Positions 1 through 7,911 of a DNA stretch of 64,000 nucleotides are shown here, one piece after another; position 1 is the stretch's first letter, and every line of letters begins with the position of its first letter. The notes below the pieces were generated by a model. It saw only the letters and a list, made by a program, of their open reading frames with translations, was not told where the DNA came from and did not search any database. Source of the stretch: Deltaproteobacteria bacterium GWC2_55_46 (GTDB lineage: Bacteria; Desulfobacterota; GWC2-55-46); assembly GCA_001595385.3 (NCBI GenBank), contig LVEI03000001.1:1517501-1581500 (forward strand). Reading direction: 5' to 3'. The position numbers and the translations under genes were made by a program.

Positions 1-437
1 ATGACTCTCTGGATGACAGGGACGGGACCGACCCCCTCATCCCTAATTCCCAGACACGTTTCCTTTTGAGCTACCAGAGGCAGTTCATCGAGGACTTCAG
101 CGTTACCGTTCAATACTACGGAGAATACACATATGATTATTCGGAATACGAAAGCACCCATATAGCCGGTTTCCCGAAAGAGCCGAGGTTCCGTGACCTC
201 ACATCGCTAAGGATGACCTATCTTCTCATGCGTCAGAACCTCAGGCTCCAGTGGTTCTCATTCTGGTCTCCCACGGACAAGGATTATCTTTTTAACCCCG
301 AGGCCAAATACAACTTCTCCGACAGCGTCTGGGCAGCCCTTGGCGCCAATATCTTCGGAGGAAAAAAAGATACTACCCAGTTCGGGTCTCTCGACAGGAA
401 TGACAACATATATATACAGGCGAGATACGAGTTTTAA
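1..437 (+). CDS. Outer-membrane beta-barrel protein, C-terminal part (5' end outside window)
   Basis: The reading frame beginning at base 3 is open from the window edge, so this is the 3' part of a longer gene; the TTG at 66 is only an internal codon. About 144 residues are visible. They alternate polar and aromatic/hydrophobic residues in amphipathic strands (for example SVTVQYYGEYTYDY and LRLQWFSFWSP) and end in RYEF, a terminal phenylalanine of the type recognised by the BAM machinery. This is the usual look of a porin or alginate-export/DUF1302-like barrel. The exact family and substrate cannot be told from the tail. No terminator is obvious just downstream. Confidence 0.65.
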   Translation, partial: DSLDDRDGTDPLIPNSQTRFLLSYQRQFIEDFSVTVQYYGEYTYDYSEYESTHIAGFPKEPRFRDLTSLRMTYLLMRQNLRLQWFSFWSPTDKDYLFNPEAKYNFSDSVWAALGANIFGGKKDTTQFGSLDRNDNIYIQARYEF

Positions 438-471
438 GATAACCCATTAATTTCAAAGGCTAAATGCCTGC

Positions 472-672
472 TCAACGCGGTTTCACACAATTAAGGGCAC
501 AGAATAGGATCAAATCCGTACCGACAGCAAACCAACTTCTGTCCCCATGGCAAGATGGCGTTTCTAAAGCATTTTTCCTGATTTCGTCTATAGCTCTTTG
601 CCACATCCGGGCTCGACCGTTTAGAATAATTTCAGGTAAATAATATTTATCAAAAACTGTTGACAGAGTTTT
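472..672 (-). pseudogene. Possible remnant of an unidentified protein gene
   Basis: On the minus strand an open stretch of 66 codons runs from a TGA at 675-673 to a TGA at 474-472. It has no good start codon or ribosome binding site. The translation (…YYLPEIILNGRARMWQRAI…, …HGDRSWFAVGTDLIL…) has the residue balance of a folded protein rather than of random sequence. It looks like the C-terminal piece of a lost gene. I do not recognise the family. The local sequence is more AT-rich than the genes on either side, which fits foreign or decaying DNA. Confidence 0.3.
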
Positions 673-688
673 TCAAAAGGTCTATAAT
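660..688 (+). promoter_or_regulatory. Strong sigma70-type promoter candidate
   Basis: TTGACA at 660-665 and TATAAT at 683-688 are both full consensus hexamers, separated by exactly 17 bp. Transcription would start near 695, leaving a leader of about 195 nt before the CI-like repressor gene at 891. No other gene start lies in between, so this is either the repressor promoter with a long leader or the promoter of a short RNA. Confidence 0.7.
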
Positions 689-890
689 CTGTTAAATTAT
701 CAATAGCATCGCGAAGATAGCTTAACATCAGGTGAGAAAGCCCAGCGACAGTTCTATTCCGCTAATCACGGCCTCAGTTCTACAGCTCACGCGAGAAGCC
801 CTCTTACCCTCTCCCTGAGATTATTAACAGGGGACGTTATCTTCCCGATGTTCGCTTCAAGACCACACAAAGTAAAAAGGAGAACTCTAA

Positions 891-1379
891 ATGGGTGTCA
901 GCTATTCGGATATCATTGAGAGGATGAGGTGGGCCGGAAAGCTCAAGAACGATTCGGCCGTTGCGCGGGTCCTTGGCGTAACCCCTCAGGCCCTTTCAAA
1001 TTATAAGAAAAGGGGCGAGATGCCTACCGACCTGGTCTTGAGGTTCGCTAATATCTACGGCCTCTCGGTCGACTGGCTCATCTCCGGCGAAGGCGAGATG
1101 TACAGGCCCGGCAAGGGCGGCGAGTTCGAGAGAAAAGGCTACATGATAGCAGCCGAAGAGACCTCCGCGTATGGAAAGGAATTCACCCGGGCGCCGGATT
1201 TCACCGCCTTGAGCCCCGATGAGATAATCTACGTGGGCAAGCTCCTCAAGATACTCCGCAGCCAGAACAAGAGCACTGCGGCGGCCATAAAGTACAGCGT
1301 TGACGCCTTCCTCAAGGCCTCGGAGATACCGGTCGAGCAGTTCGCGCCTGAAAAGGACCCTGTTACAAAGGGACACTGA
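891..1379 (+). CDS. CI-type helix-turn-helix transcriptional regulator (paralog A)
   Basis: The 162-residue protein starts with a phage-CI-repressor-like HTH (about residues 3-70: SDIIERMRWAGKLKNDSAVA, then VTPQALSNYKKRGEMP, then VDWLISGEGEMY). The rest has no LexA/S24 autoprotease signature (no Ser/Lys peptidase motif is visible). It ends in a conserved-looking helix (IYVGKLLKILRS, AAIKYSVDAFLKA) that recurs in the paralog at 59137. The start is supported by AAAAAGGAG upstream. It probably binds DNA as a dimer. Its targets are not shown here; the nearest operon downstream is ubiCADG. It is followed by an intrinsic terminator, so it is likely monocistronic. Confidence 0.85.
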   Translation: MGVSYSDIIERMRWAGKLKNDSAVARVLGVTPQALSNYKKRGEMPTDLVLRFANIYGLSVDWLISGEGEMYRPGKGGEFERKGYMIAAEETSAYGKEFTRAPDFTALSPDEIIYVGKLLKILRSQNKSTAAAIKYSVDAFLKASEIPVEQFAPEKDPVTKGH

Positions 1380-1401
1380 GCGGAAAGGATATACCGGTTA
1401 C

Positions 1402-1437
1402 AAGGCCGCATCCGGAGAACGGGCGCGGCCTTTTGTT
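1402..1437 (+). terminator. Intrinsic terminator after CI-like regulator A
   Basis: AAGGCCGC (1402-1409) pairs with GCGGCCTT (1425-1432) around a 15-nt loop, and TTTTGTTTTT follows. It lies 22 bp past the regulator stop codon and separates it from the ubi operon. Confidence 0.8.
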
Positions 1438-1505
1438 TTTCCATTTCACTGTCAAGGTCCTCAATTGATTGAAGCCCCCGCCTTATTGACCAACTACCCT
1501 CCTAT

Positions 1506-2120
1506 GTGATAATTTTACAACTTATGGCTAAAGGCTTTTCATATACGCTACTCGGTCAATGGCTTGGCGTGGAAGAAGCGCGGCGCAAAACGATACTCGA
1601 CGGACTTCTTCCCCACCAGAAGCTCCTTCTCTTCTCTGAAGGCTCGATGACCCTTGAGCTTGAGCTCCTTACCCAGGGTAACGTCGAGGCTGAGATAAGG
1701 TTCATGGGCCTGACCTCCATTACCGCCGAAGCGGCCTCTTTTCTCGGCGCAGAGGTCGGGGCCGAGGCCATGGAAAGGGAGGTCTGGCTCACCGGTGGCG
1801 GCAGAAGGCTCCTTTACGCCCACGCGCTCATACCCGAGGGGATGATAGCCCCGGATATAAAGTCCGCGCTCGACGAGAGGCCTAAAGAGCCGCTCGGCAG
1901 GGTCCTTGCCTCAAACGGGGTCCTATTCGCCAAAGAAAGGCTTGAGATCGGGATCGTAAAAAGCCCTTGCGCCTCAAGGGACCTGGAGATCCCCGAAGAT
2001 ACGCCGCTTTTCGCGCGGAGATACATACTCTTTAATAAAGGCGCGGACCGCTGGATAATAAAGGCAGGCCTGACCGAGATATTCAGCCCCGAGCTCGTCG
2101 GCGCTGTCCTGAGGAGCTGA
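1506..2120 (+). CDS. ubiC: Chorismate pyruvate-lyase (UbiC-like)
   Basis: This should convert chorismate to 4-hydroxybenzoate and pyruvate, the entry step to the benzoquinone ring. The 204-residue protein shows the family pattern: a 'SM(T)' segment near residue 48 (LLLFSEGSMTLELE), REVWL around 98 carrying the expected active-site arginine, HALIP near 113, LGR…L around 137 and a C-terminal LTEIFSPEL segment. Identity is strengthened by ubiA, ubiD and ubiG directly downstream. The GTG at 1506 has no clear ribosome binding site; ATG at 1524 is an equally possible start, giving MAKGFSY. It is the first gene of the operon, 5 bp before ubiA. Confidence 0.8.
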   Translation: MIILQLMAKGFSYTLLGQWLGVEEARRKTILDGLLPHQKLLLFSEGSMTLELELLTQGNVEAEIRFMGLTSITAEAASFLGAEVGAEAMEREVWLTGGGRRLLYAHALIPEGMIAPDIKSALDERPKEPLGRVLASNGVLFAKERLEIGIVKSPCASRDLEIPEDTPLFARRYILFNKGADRWIIKAGLTEIFSPELVGAVLRS

Positions 2121-2125
2121 AGCCC

Positions 2126-2995
2126 GTGGGCCAGGTCGCGGCAGATAAGCTCCACGCGGTCTCAGAGCTTCTAAGGCTCCCGCGCCAGCAGGGCACTCTA
2201 CTGCTTCTGTGGCCCACGATGTGGTCGCTTTTCATGGCTTCAGGCGGGAGGCCGGAGTTAAAATACCTCTCTATATTCATCATCGGCGCCTTTCTAATGA
2301 GAAGCGCCGGGTGCGCTGTAAACGACATAGCCGACAGGGACTTCGACCCACATGTTGAAAGGACCAGGACGAGGCCCATCGCAAGCGGCAGGCTCAAGGT
2401 GAAAGAGGCGATGCTGGTCTTCGCCCTGCTCTCGGCTGTGGCCTTCGCGCTGGTATTGCAGCTCAACAGGCTGACGGTCATGCTCTCACTCGTCGCGCTC
2501 GCGCTCGCCGGGGCATATCCGTTCGTCAAGCGCTTCAGCCACTTCCCGCAGGTCGTCCTCGGCATGGCATTCGGCTGGGGAGCGGTCATGGCATGGAGCG
2601 CGGTCAGGGAAGAGGTCGGGGTAGCGGCGTTATTGATATTCACGGCGAATATATTCTGGTCGACCGCCTACGATACGATCTACGCGCTCATGGACAGGGA
2701 CGACGACATAAAGATAGGGGTAAAATCGACCGCTATCTTCTTCGGCGGCTCGGTATACAAGGCGCTCTCCGTACTTTACTTATGCTTTGCTGTCGCGCTC
2801 GGGGCCGCGGGTATGGTCGTTGGGCTCGGAGGCATTTTCATGACAGGCCTCCTCATCTGCCTTATACTCTCCCTCGCAATAGTAGAGTTTGTAAAAAAAG
2901 AGCGGACAAGGCAGGCGGCCTTCAAGGGCTTTCAGGCGAACGCGGCCATAGGGGGCGTATTGCTCCTCTTCATAATATTGGACATGAACCTTTGA
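2126..2995 (+). CDS. ubiA: 4-hydroxybenzoate polyprenyltransferase
   Basis: Integral membrane enzyme that attaches the polyprenyl tail to 4-hydroxybenzoate. The 289-residue sequence carries both Asp-rich prenyl-diphosphate/Mg motifs: NDIADRDFD at residues 66-74 and YDTIYALMDRDDD at 182-194, with about eight hydrophobic helices between and after them. The GTG start at 2126 sits 9 nt after AGGAG located at the end of ubiC. The short 5-bp gap to ubiC and 10-bp gap to ubiD indicate one transcript. Length is typical of the family. Confidence 0.92.
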   Translation: MGQVAADKLHAVSELLRLPRQQGTLLLLWPTMWSLFMASGGRPELKYLSIFIIGAFLMRSAGCAVNDIADRDFDPHVERTRTRPIASGRLKVKEAMLVFALLSAVAFALVLQLNRLTVMLSLVALALAGAYPFVKRFSHFPQVVLGMAFGWGAVMAWSAVREEVGVAALLIFTANIFWSTAYDTIYALMDRDDDIKIGVKSTAIFFGGSVYKALSVLYLCFAVALGAAGMVVGLGGIFMTGLLICLILSLAIVEFVKKERTRQAAFKGFQANAAIGGVLLLFIILDMNL

Positions 2996-3005
2996 GACGG
3001 GGAAT

Positions 3006-4457
3006 ATGCCGTATTACGACCTGAGAGAATTTATAGAAGTGCTTGAAAAAAAGGGGCTCCTTAAGCGGGTGAAGACAGAGGTAGACCCTGTGCTTGAGAT
3101 CGCCGCTATACAGGAGAGGCTTGTAAAAAGCGGCGGCCCCGCGGTCCTGTTCGAGAAGGTCAAGGGGCACAGGATGGCCGTTCTGGGCAACCTCTTCGGC
3201 ACAGCCGAAAGGGTCGCCCTCGGCCTTGGCGTAACTGAAGAAGAGCTCTCTGATATAGGGCAGTTCATCGCCACCCTCCAGAGGCCGCAGCCGCCTGAGG
3301 GGCTCTGGGACGCCGTGAAGAAGATCCCCTTCTTCGGCAAAATCCTGACCCTTGGCCCAAAGACGGTAAAGAGCGCTCCATGCCAGGATGTCGTCGAGAC
3401 AGACACCGCCGACCTCTCGAAGATACCCATAATCAAGTGCTGGCCCGGGGACGCGGCGCCGCTTATCACATGGCCGCTCGTCGTCACGCAATCTCCCCAG
3501 GGCGGGCCGTATAATGTCGGCGTCTACAGGATGCAGTACCTTGACGGCAAGCGCGCCATAATGAGGTGGCTTTCTCACAGGGGCGGGGCCACTCACCAGA
3601 GGCTTTGGGAGAAGGAAGGCAAGGCCATGCCCGTGGCAGTTGCCATCGGCTGCGACCCGGCGACCATCATCGCGGGCGTAACCCCTGTGCCGGAGGACGT
3701 TGGCGAGTTCCACTTCGCGGGCGTGCTCCGCAAAAAGGCGATAGAGCTGGTAGAGTGCAAGACCATACCGCTTAAGGTCCCGGCCACGGCAGAGATAATA
3801 ATAGAAGGCGAGATAAGGCACGGGGAGCTTGAGATGGAAGGGCCGTTCGGAGACCATACCGGCTATTACAACGCGGCGGAGCCCTTCCCCGTCTTCCACG
3901 TGAAGGCGATAACCCACAGGAAAGACGCCATATACATGACGACCATTACCGGCAGGCCTCCAAAAGAGGACGCCGTTATCGGCACCGTTTTGAACAAGCT
4001 CTACCTGCCCTCTTTAAAGCTTCAGTTCCCGGAGGTCGTCGACTTCTGCCTCCCGATGGAGGCGGTCTCTTACAGGATAGCGGTCGTATCGATAAAGAAG
4101 GAGTACCCCGGCCACGCGCGCCGCATCATGATGGGCCTCTGGGGGGTCTTGAAGCAGTTCATGTACGTGAAATACATCATCGTCGTCGACGATGATGTAG
4201 ACGTGCACAACTGGACCGATGTCATATGGGCCATCTCAACGCGCGTTGACCCGAAAAGGGATACGCTTATTATCGAGAACACCCCTATCGACTATCTGGA
4301 CTTCTCGTCCCCCATAGAGAACCTCGGAAGCAAGATGGGCATAGACGCCACCAACAAGTACCCGCCAGAGGTCTCACGCAAGTGGGGCGAGAAGATGGAG
4401 ATGGACAGCAAAGTAGAGGAACTGGTCGAGAAGAAGTGGAAGGAGTACGGGTTTTAA
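3006..4457 (+). CDS. ubiD: UbiD-family decarboxylase (polyprenyl-4-hydroxybenzoate)
   Basis: Prenylated-FMN-dependent decarboxylase acting on the prenylated hydroxybenzoate made by UbiA. The 483-residue length matches the family. Visible hallmarks are RWLSHRGGATHQRLW near residue 190, IAGVTPVPEDV near 220 and the active-site segment EGPFGDHTGYY at 278-288. The cofactor must be supplied by UbiX, whose gene lies about 28 kb away at 32588. A GGGGA sequence precedes the ATG. The stop codon overlaps the ubiG start by one base, so translation of the two is probably coupled. Confidence 0.93.
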   Translation: MPYYDLREFIEVLEKKGLLKRVKTEVDPVLEIAAIQERLVKSGGPAVLFEKVKGHRMAVLGNLFGTAERVALGLGVTEEELSDIGQFIATLQRPQPPEGLWDAVKKIPFFGKILTLGPKTVKSAPCQDVVETDTADLSKIPIIKCWPGDAAPLITWPLVVTQSPQGGPYNVGVYRMQYLDGKRAIMRWLSHRGGATHQRLWEKEGKAMPVAVAIGCDPATIIAGVTPVPEDVGEFHFAGVLRKKAIELVECKTIPLKVPATAEIIIEGEIRHGELEMEGPFGDHTGYYNAAEPFPVFHVKAITHRKDAIYMTTITGRPPKEDAVIGTVLNKLYLPSLKLQFPEVVDFCLPMEAVSYRIAVVSIKKEYPGHARRIMMGLWGVLKQFMYVKYIIVVDDDVDVHNWTDVIWAISTRVDPKRDTLIIENTPIDYLDFSSPIENLGSKMGIDATNKYPPEVSRKWGEKMEMDSKVEELVEKKWKEYGF

Positions 4458-5140
4458 TGACGACCGAATCACAAAAATTCGAGCAGTACGGCTCTGACTG
4501 GTGGAACCCGGCTGGCAGGCTCTTTTCACTTCACAGGATAAACCCGCTCCGCTTCGGCTACTTCTCTTCGCGCTCCGGAGAGCTTGCGGGCAAGACCGTG
4601 CTCGACATCGGCTGCGGGGGGGGGCTGCTTTCCGAAGAGTTCGCGAAGGCCGGGGCAACGGTCACAGGGATCGACCTCTCGCCTGTAGCGATAGACGCGG
4701 CGAAGGGCCATTGTGCCGCGTCAGGGCTTTCAATCGATTACCGCGTGGCATCGGTAGAGAAGACGGCCCGGGAGGGCAAGCAGTTCGACGTCATCGTCTG
4801 CGCAGAGGTGCTCGAGCATGTAGACGACCTCAACGGATTTCTCCGGGACTCGCTTTCAATGCTCAAGCATGGCGGCCTCTTCTTCTTCGGCACTATAAAC
4901 AAGACCTTCAAGGCGCGCTTCCTCGCCCTCTTTATGGCCGAGGATGTCCTGGGCATGGTCCCGCGCGGCACGCACGACTATAACAGGTTCGTGCGCCCCT
5001 CTACCCTCAAGGAGATACTCGCTCAGAACGGGGTTGAAATTGAGGAGCTTAAGGGGATGAGCTACGACCCTTTGAGGCTCGAGTTCAAGATATCTAATGA
5101 CACGTCGGTAAACTATCTCGGCTACGCCAGAAAGAAATAG
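4457..5140 (+). CDS. ubiG: UbiG-like O-methyltransferase (quinone biosynthesis)
   Basis: SAM-dependent methyltransferase of 227 residues. The N-terminus FEQYGSDWWNPAGRLFSLHRINPLR is the UbiG signature, followed by SAM motif I VLDIGCGGGLLSEEFAKAGA (about 50-69), motif II around DVIVCAEVLEHVDD, and a YNRFVRPS segment typical of UbiG. It would methylate ring hydroxyls of the quinone precursor. The ATG at 4457 shares its A with the ubiD stop codon. A longer open frame begins upstream inside ubiD, but homology starts here. No ring hydroxylase gene (UbiI/H/F/L/M or Coq7) and no UbiE is in the window, so the final quinone is not settled by this locus. Confidence 0.88.
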   Translation: MTTESQKFEQYGSDWWNPAGRLFSLHRINPLRFGYFSSRSGELAGKTVLDIGCGGGLLSEEFAKAGATVTGIDLSPVAIDAAKGHCAASGLSIDYRVASVEKTAREGKQFDVIVCAEVLEHVDDLNGFLRDSLSMLKHGGLFFFGTINKTFKARFLALFMAEDVLGMVPRGTHDYNRFVRPSTLKEILAQNGVEIEELKGMSYDPLRLEFKISNDTSVNYLGYARKK

Positions 5141-5154
5141 GGTTACATCAGTTG

Positions 5155-6066
5155 ATGCTCACGTCCCTTATCTTATTGGCAACTTTCATATCCATCGTCT
5201 TCCCGCTCGTGACCATCCTGTGGCTGTGGAAAGGAAAGTTCACGAGCAGGGTCGACTGGGCCTTAAAGGTGCTCGCCTCCGCTTCGGTGGTCGTCTTCTT
5301 CTCGTTCGCGGGCCCCTGGGCCTTCACAAGCATATGGCTCAAGTACATACTCAAGATACTCTTCGTCATCGCCGCGGTCATGACATTCCCCAGGCTTGAA
5401 GACAGGGCCATCTTCAGCAAAAGGAACAGTAAGGGGCGGGTGAGCTACAAGCCGCGCGCCGTCTTCCTCGCCGTCTTTCTCGTGCTTGACCTCATCACGA
5501 TAAAGGGCAGGTATTTCAAGGGAGAGCCTCTTGAGCTTTCATTCCCCATGAAAGATGGAAGGTACTATGTCATCCAGGGCGGCGCAAATCCGATATTAAA
5601 CCCGTTCCACAGGTCTACCCCGGCAGAGGCTTACGCCCTTGATATAGTGAAGCTCAACTTCCTCGGCAACAGGGCTGGCGGCCTTTTCCCTTCAGAGCTT
5701 TCGGGCCACAAGGTATTCGGAGAGATACTCTACAGCCCGTGCTCAGGCAAGGTGGCTGGCGCTGTCGATGGCCTTGCCGACACGCCACCGCGCACGCCAG
5801 ACGAGTCAAATCCAGCGGGAAATCACATCATTATCGAGTGCGGTGACGCGGAGATACTCCTTGCGCACCTCATGAACGGCAGCGTAACGGTGAAAGAAGG
5901 GCAGTACGTGAAGGAGAACCAGGTCATCGCGCGGGTAGGAAACTCCGGCAACTCATTCGAGCCGCATCTACATATAAGCGCGCACATGGCTCAAGACCCG
6001 GGAAAGGCCGTCCCCCTCACCTTCAGGGGCGAGTTCCTGGTGATGAACAAGGGGATAAGGAATTAG
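5155..6066 (+). CDS. Membrane-anchored M23-type (LytM) metallopeptidase
   Basis: About 303 residues. Four or so hydrophobic segments occupy the first 130 residues, followed by a periplasmic LytM-like domain. The end of the zinc site is clear (FEPHLHISAH near residue 275), together with the lipoyl-like fold pattern SPCSGKVAGAVDG … GNHIIIECG … LLAHLMNGSV … VKENQVIARVGNSGN. The first zinc ligands are probably in NPFHRSTPAEAYALDIV near 155-171. It probably cuts peptidoglycan cross-links or acts as an inactive regulator of an amidase. TTG at 5152 is the only alternative start. It lies 14 bp after ubiG and may be co-transcribed, with no functional link evident. Confidence 0.75.
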   Translation: MLTSLILLATFISIVFPLVTILWLWKGKFTSRVDWALKVLASASVVVFFSFAGPWAFTSIWLKYILKILFVIAAVMTFPRLEDRAIFSKRNSKGRVSYKPRAVFLAVFLVLDLITIKGRYFKGEPLELSFPMKDGRYYVIQGGANPILNPFHRSTPAEAYALDIVKLNFLGNRAGGLFPSELSGHKVFGEILYSPCSGKVAGAVDGLADTPPRTPDESNPAGNHIIIECGDAEILLAHLMNGSVTVKEGQYVKENQVIARVGNSGNSFEPHLHISAHMAQDPGKAVPLTFRGEFLVMNKGIRN

Positions 6067-6070
6067 GATT

Positions 6071-6125
6071 CCCCCCCTTTTCTAAAGGGGGGGAAGGGGG
6101 ATTATATTGGTGCGCACAGCGCACC
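6071..6125. repeat. REP-like palindromes (C7/G7 hairpin and GGTGCGC dyad)
   Basis: CCCCCCC (6071-6077) pairs with GGGGGGG (6087-6093). It is followed by GGTGCGC aca GCGCACC (6109-6125). The same two modules recur together at 58925-59089 and, in part, at 36307-36335 and 47846-47923. This is a dispersed intergenic repeat family; the copy here could also stop transcription of the upstream operon. Confidence 0.7.
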
Positions 6126-6179
6126 CTACAATACTGAATGATTCCTGCGTGTTTGGGTTCTCGGAATGACCGCTTGACC

Positions 6180-6249
6180 GTCATTGCGAGCCGAAGGCGA
6201 AGCAATCTCATCTTTAAGATTGCCGCGTCGCTACGCTCCTCGCAATGAC
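6180..6249. repeat. 70-bp element with 11-bp perfect terminal inverted repeats
   Basis: GTCATTGCGAG (6180-6190) is exactly complementary to CTCGCAATGAC (6239-6249). Inner sequence (AAGCAATCTC … AAGATTGCCGCG) continues the fold. A degenerate half occurs at about 37054-37084. It looks like a small palindromic, MITE-like repeat without coding capacity. Confidence 0.75.
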
Positions 6250-6267
6250 AACATTTTTTTGGAATTG

Positions 6268-7011
6268 CTAAAATTCGAAGCTTACCATCAGCCCTAAATC
6301 CCCGTATGGCAAAACCGCGAACGCTGAATCTTCTTTATGGACGGCGTTTACGCTCAAGTAGCCCAGGAACCACCCGAGGCTGGCCTGAGAGAGGAAGTGC
6401 TTGCCATCGTTTATCCTTGAAAGCGCTGGAAGGGCTGAGGCCGTGTAAAGAAGCGCTGTTACGCATGGGCTATCCGTCCTTTTAGCCGCTACGATAAAGG
6501 GAACCGCGCCTATGAAGGCGTGGCCGCTAAGGCCATTATCGTCCCTGAAAGGGCTCCATTCAGAACCGCCCTCTTCAGGCCTCCCCCCGCCAGTAATGTA
6601 TTGAAGCGCCAACCCCGCTGGCGCGCCAATGGCGATGGCCCTTATCGAATCATTTGCCCATCCTTTTATATCCGGGTCATTCGAAAGTAGATAGGCGCCG
6701 AAGAGCACAGGTATCGCTACGTATAATTCACCGGGAAGGCGGGTTATATCAGATGCGCTATCGGTAGACCCGCTCTTGAGATGGCCGACATAGTACCTCT
6801 GAAAATTTTCATCTACCGGGGAATTGGCCATGAGGCCCGCGCCAGCGACCGCTGCCCCGAGCTTTATCGCGTTTGACCTGTCTGTGTATGCCACGCTAAA
6901 ATCGCCCTTTATGTCATGTAGAAGCGCCTGAAGGTCGGCCCAGGGGTCCTTGGCGAAAGCGGGCTGGCTTAAAAAGACCAGCGTGATAATCAGAAAGAGT
7001 ATCTTTTTCAT
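6268..7011 (-). CDS. Secreted PAP2-family phosphatase
   Basis: PAP2 enzymes dephosphorylate lipid phosphates or diphosphates. Starting at ATG 7011 the 247-residue product has a classic signal peptide (MKKILFLIITLVFLSQPAFA); the open frame extends 24 codons further upstream but without supporting signal. The three PAP2 motifs can be followed: GGGRPEEGG near residue 150, LSGHAF near 167 and SRINDGKHFLSQASLGW near 207. The second and third histidines are present. The last residues (YGDLGLMVSFEF) end in phenylalanine in a beta-strand-like pattern, so an outer-membrane location is possible. Direct upstream partners are pyrF and pyrE, with an inverted repeat in between; no functional relation is implied. 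Confidence 0.75.
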   Translation of the reverse strand: MKKILFLIITLVFLSQPAFAKDPWADLQALLHDIKGDFSVAYTDRSNAIKLGAAVAGAGLMANSPVDENFQRYYVGHLKSGSTDSASDITRLPGELYVAIPVLFGAYLLSNDPDIKGWANDSIRAIAIGAPAGLALQYITGGGRPEEGGSEWSPFRDDNGLSGHAFIGAVPFIVAAKRTDSPCVTALLYTASALPALSRINDGKHFLSQASLGWFLGYLSVNAVHKEDSAFAVLPYGDLGLMVSFEF

Positions 7012-7071
7012 AGAAAGGTACACGCAGTGAAAACGGCGAAGGCAGATAATAGAGTGAATTTCGATTTTAAT

Positions 7072-7123
7072 CAGGCTGCTCAAAAAGGTCCAGAAAAGCA
7101 GATAGGCCTTTTTCAGCAGCCTG
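7072..7123. terminator. Long inverted repeat at the 3' end of pyrF
   Basis: CAGGCTGCTCAAAAAGG (7072-7088) pairs with CCTTTTTCAGCAGCCTG (7107-7123), with one mismatch around an 18-nt loop. It overlaps the pyrF stop codon. The fold is flanked by A/T runs inside its arms and could end transcription from either side. The arm sequence is shared with the repeats at 37231 and 41237. Confidence 0.55.
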
Positions 7124-7829
7124 CCAGCGCCCTCTCTATCTCCCCCGCAATCCTCTTCGCAGCCTCCACCGGGTCAGGCGCGTTTCTTATGGGCCTGCCG
7201 ACGACGATATAATCCGCGCCGTTCGAGATAGCGTCAAATGGTGTTACGACCCTTTTCTGGTCGCCGACAGCGTCCTCTGCTGTCCTTACGCCCGGTGTAA
7301 TGATGAGAAAACCCGGCCCCAGGGCCTCTCGCACCGCCTTCGCCTCAAGGCCTGAGCAGACAATGCCAGCGCAGCCAGCGGCCTTCGCCGCCTTTGCCCT
7401 GTGCACGACAAGGCTTTCAGGGGTGAACAACGGGTCTATCCCGGCCTCAGGGAACGCCTCCTTCGATAAACTTGTAAGGACCGTTACGCCAAGCACCTTT
7501 GTAGAGCCTGCCGCCTCTACAGCGGCCTTGAGGACCGACCCGCCGTCAGAGGTATGGACCGTAACGAAGTCCGCGCCGAGAGAGGCCGCCGACCTCATCG
7601 CCCCCTTTACGGTCTCGGGTATGTCGTGGAACTTAAGGTCGAGGAAGATCCCCCGGCCGCCTACAACCCGCACGGTCTTTACTATCTCCGGGCCGCACGC
7701 GACAAAGAGCTCGAGCCCTATCTTAAAGAAGCCGACATGGTCTTTGAGCAGCCCTGCGTATTTGCGCGCCCCATCAATATCAGGCACATCGAGAGCGAAC
7801 ATTATCCGGTCTTTCGGAGAGAGCGCCAT
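7113..7829 (-). CDS. pyrF: Orotidine 5'-phosphate decarboxylase
   Basis: Catalyses the last step of UMP synthesis, OMP to UMP. The product is about 238 residues (TIM barrel). It shows the family active-site segment LDLKFHDIPETV, an N-terminal FALDVPD strand, TVHTSDGGS and the phosphate-binding end DYIVVGRPIRNAPDP. Two starts are possible, ATG 7844 and ATG 7829. I chose 7829 because AAAGGA lies about 8 nt upstream of it. It is on the same strand as pyrE, but a terminator separates the two. Confidence 0.93.
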   Translation of the reverse strand: MALSPKDRIMFALDVPDIDGARKYAGLLKDHVGFFKIGLELFVACGPEIVKTVRVVGGRGIFLDLKFHDIPETVKGAMRSAASLGADFVTVHTSDGGSVLKAAVEAAGSTKVLGVTVLTSLSKEAFPEAGIDPLFTPESLVVHRAKAAKAAGCAGIVCSGLEAKAVREALGPGFLIITPGVRTAEDAVGDQKRVVTPFDAISNGADYIVVGRPIRNAPDPVEAAKRIAGEIERALAGC

Positions 7830-7911
7830 ATGGGTTCCTTTCATCGTCTCACTGATTCGCGACTGTATTTCCCCCTCACCCGCCCTCTCCCCAGGGGAGA
7901 GAGGTTTTATT

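Noticed and set aside
2970-3917. Long minus-strand frame opposite ubiD
   Set aside because: It lies fully antisense to a clear UbiD gene; its protein is Arg/Leu/Gly-rich with no domain, as expected for a shadow frame in GC-rich DNA.
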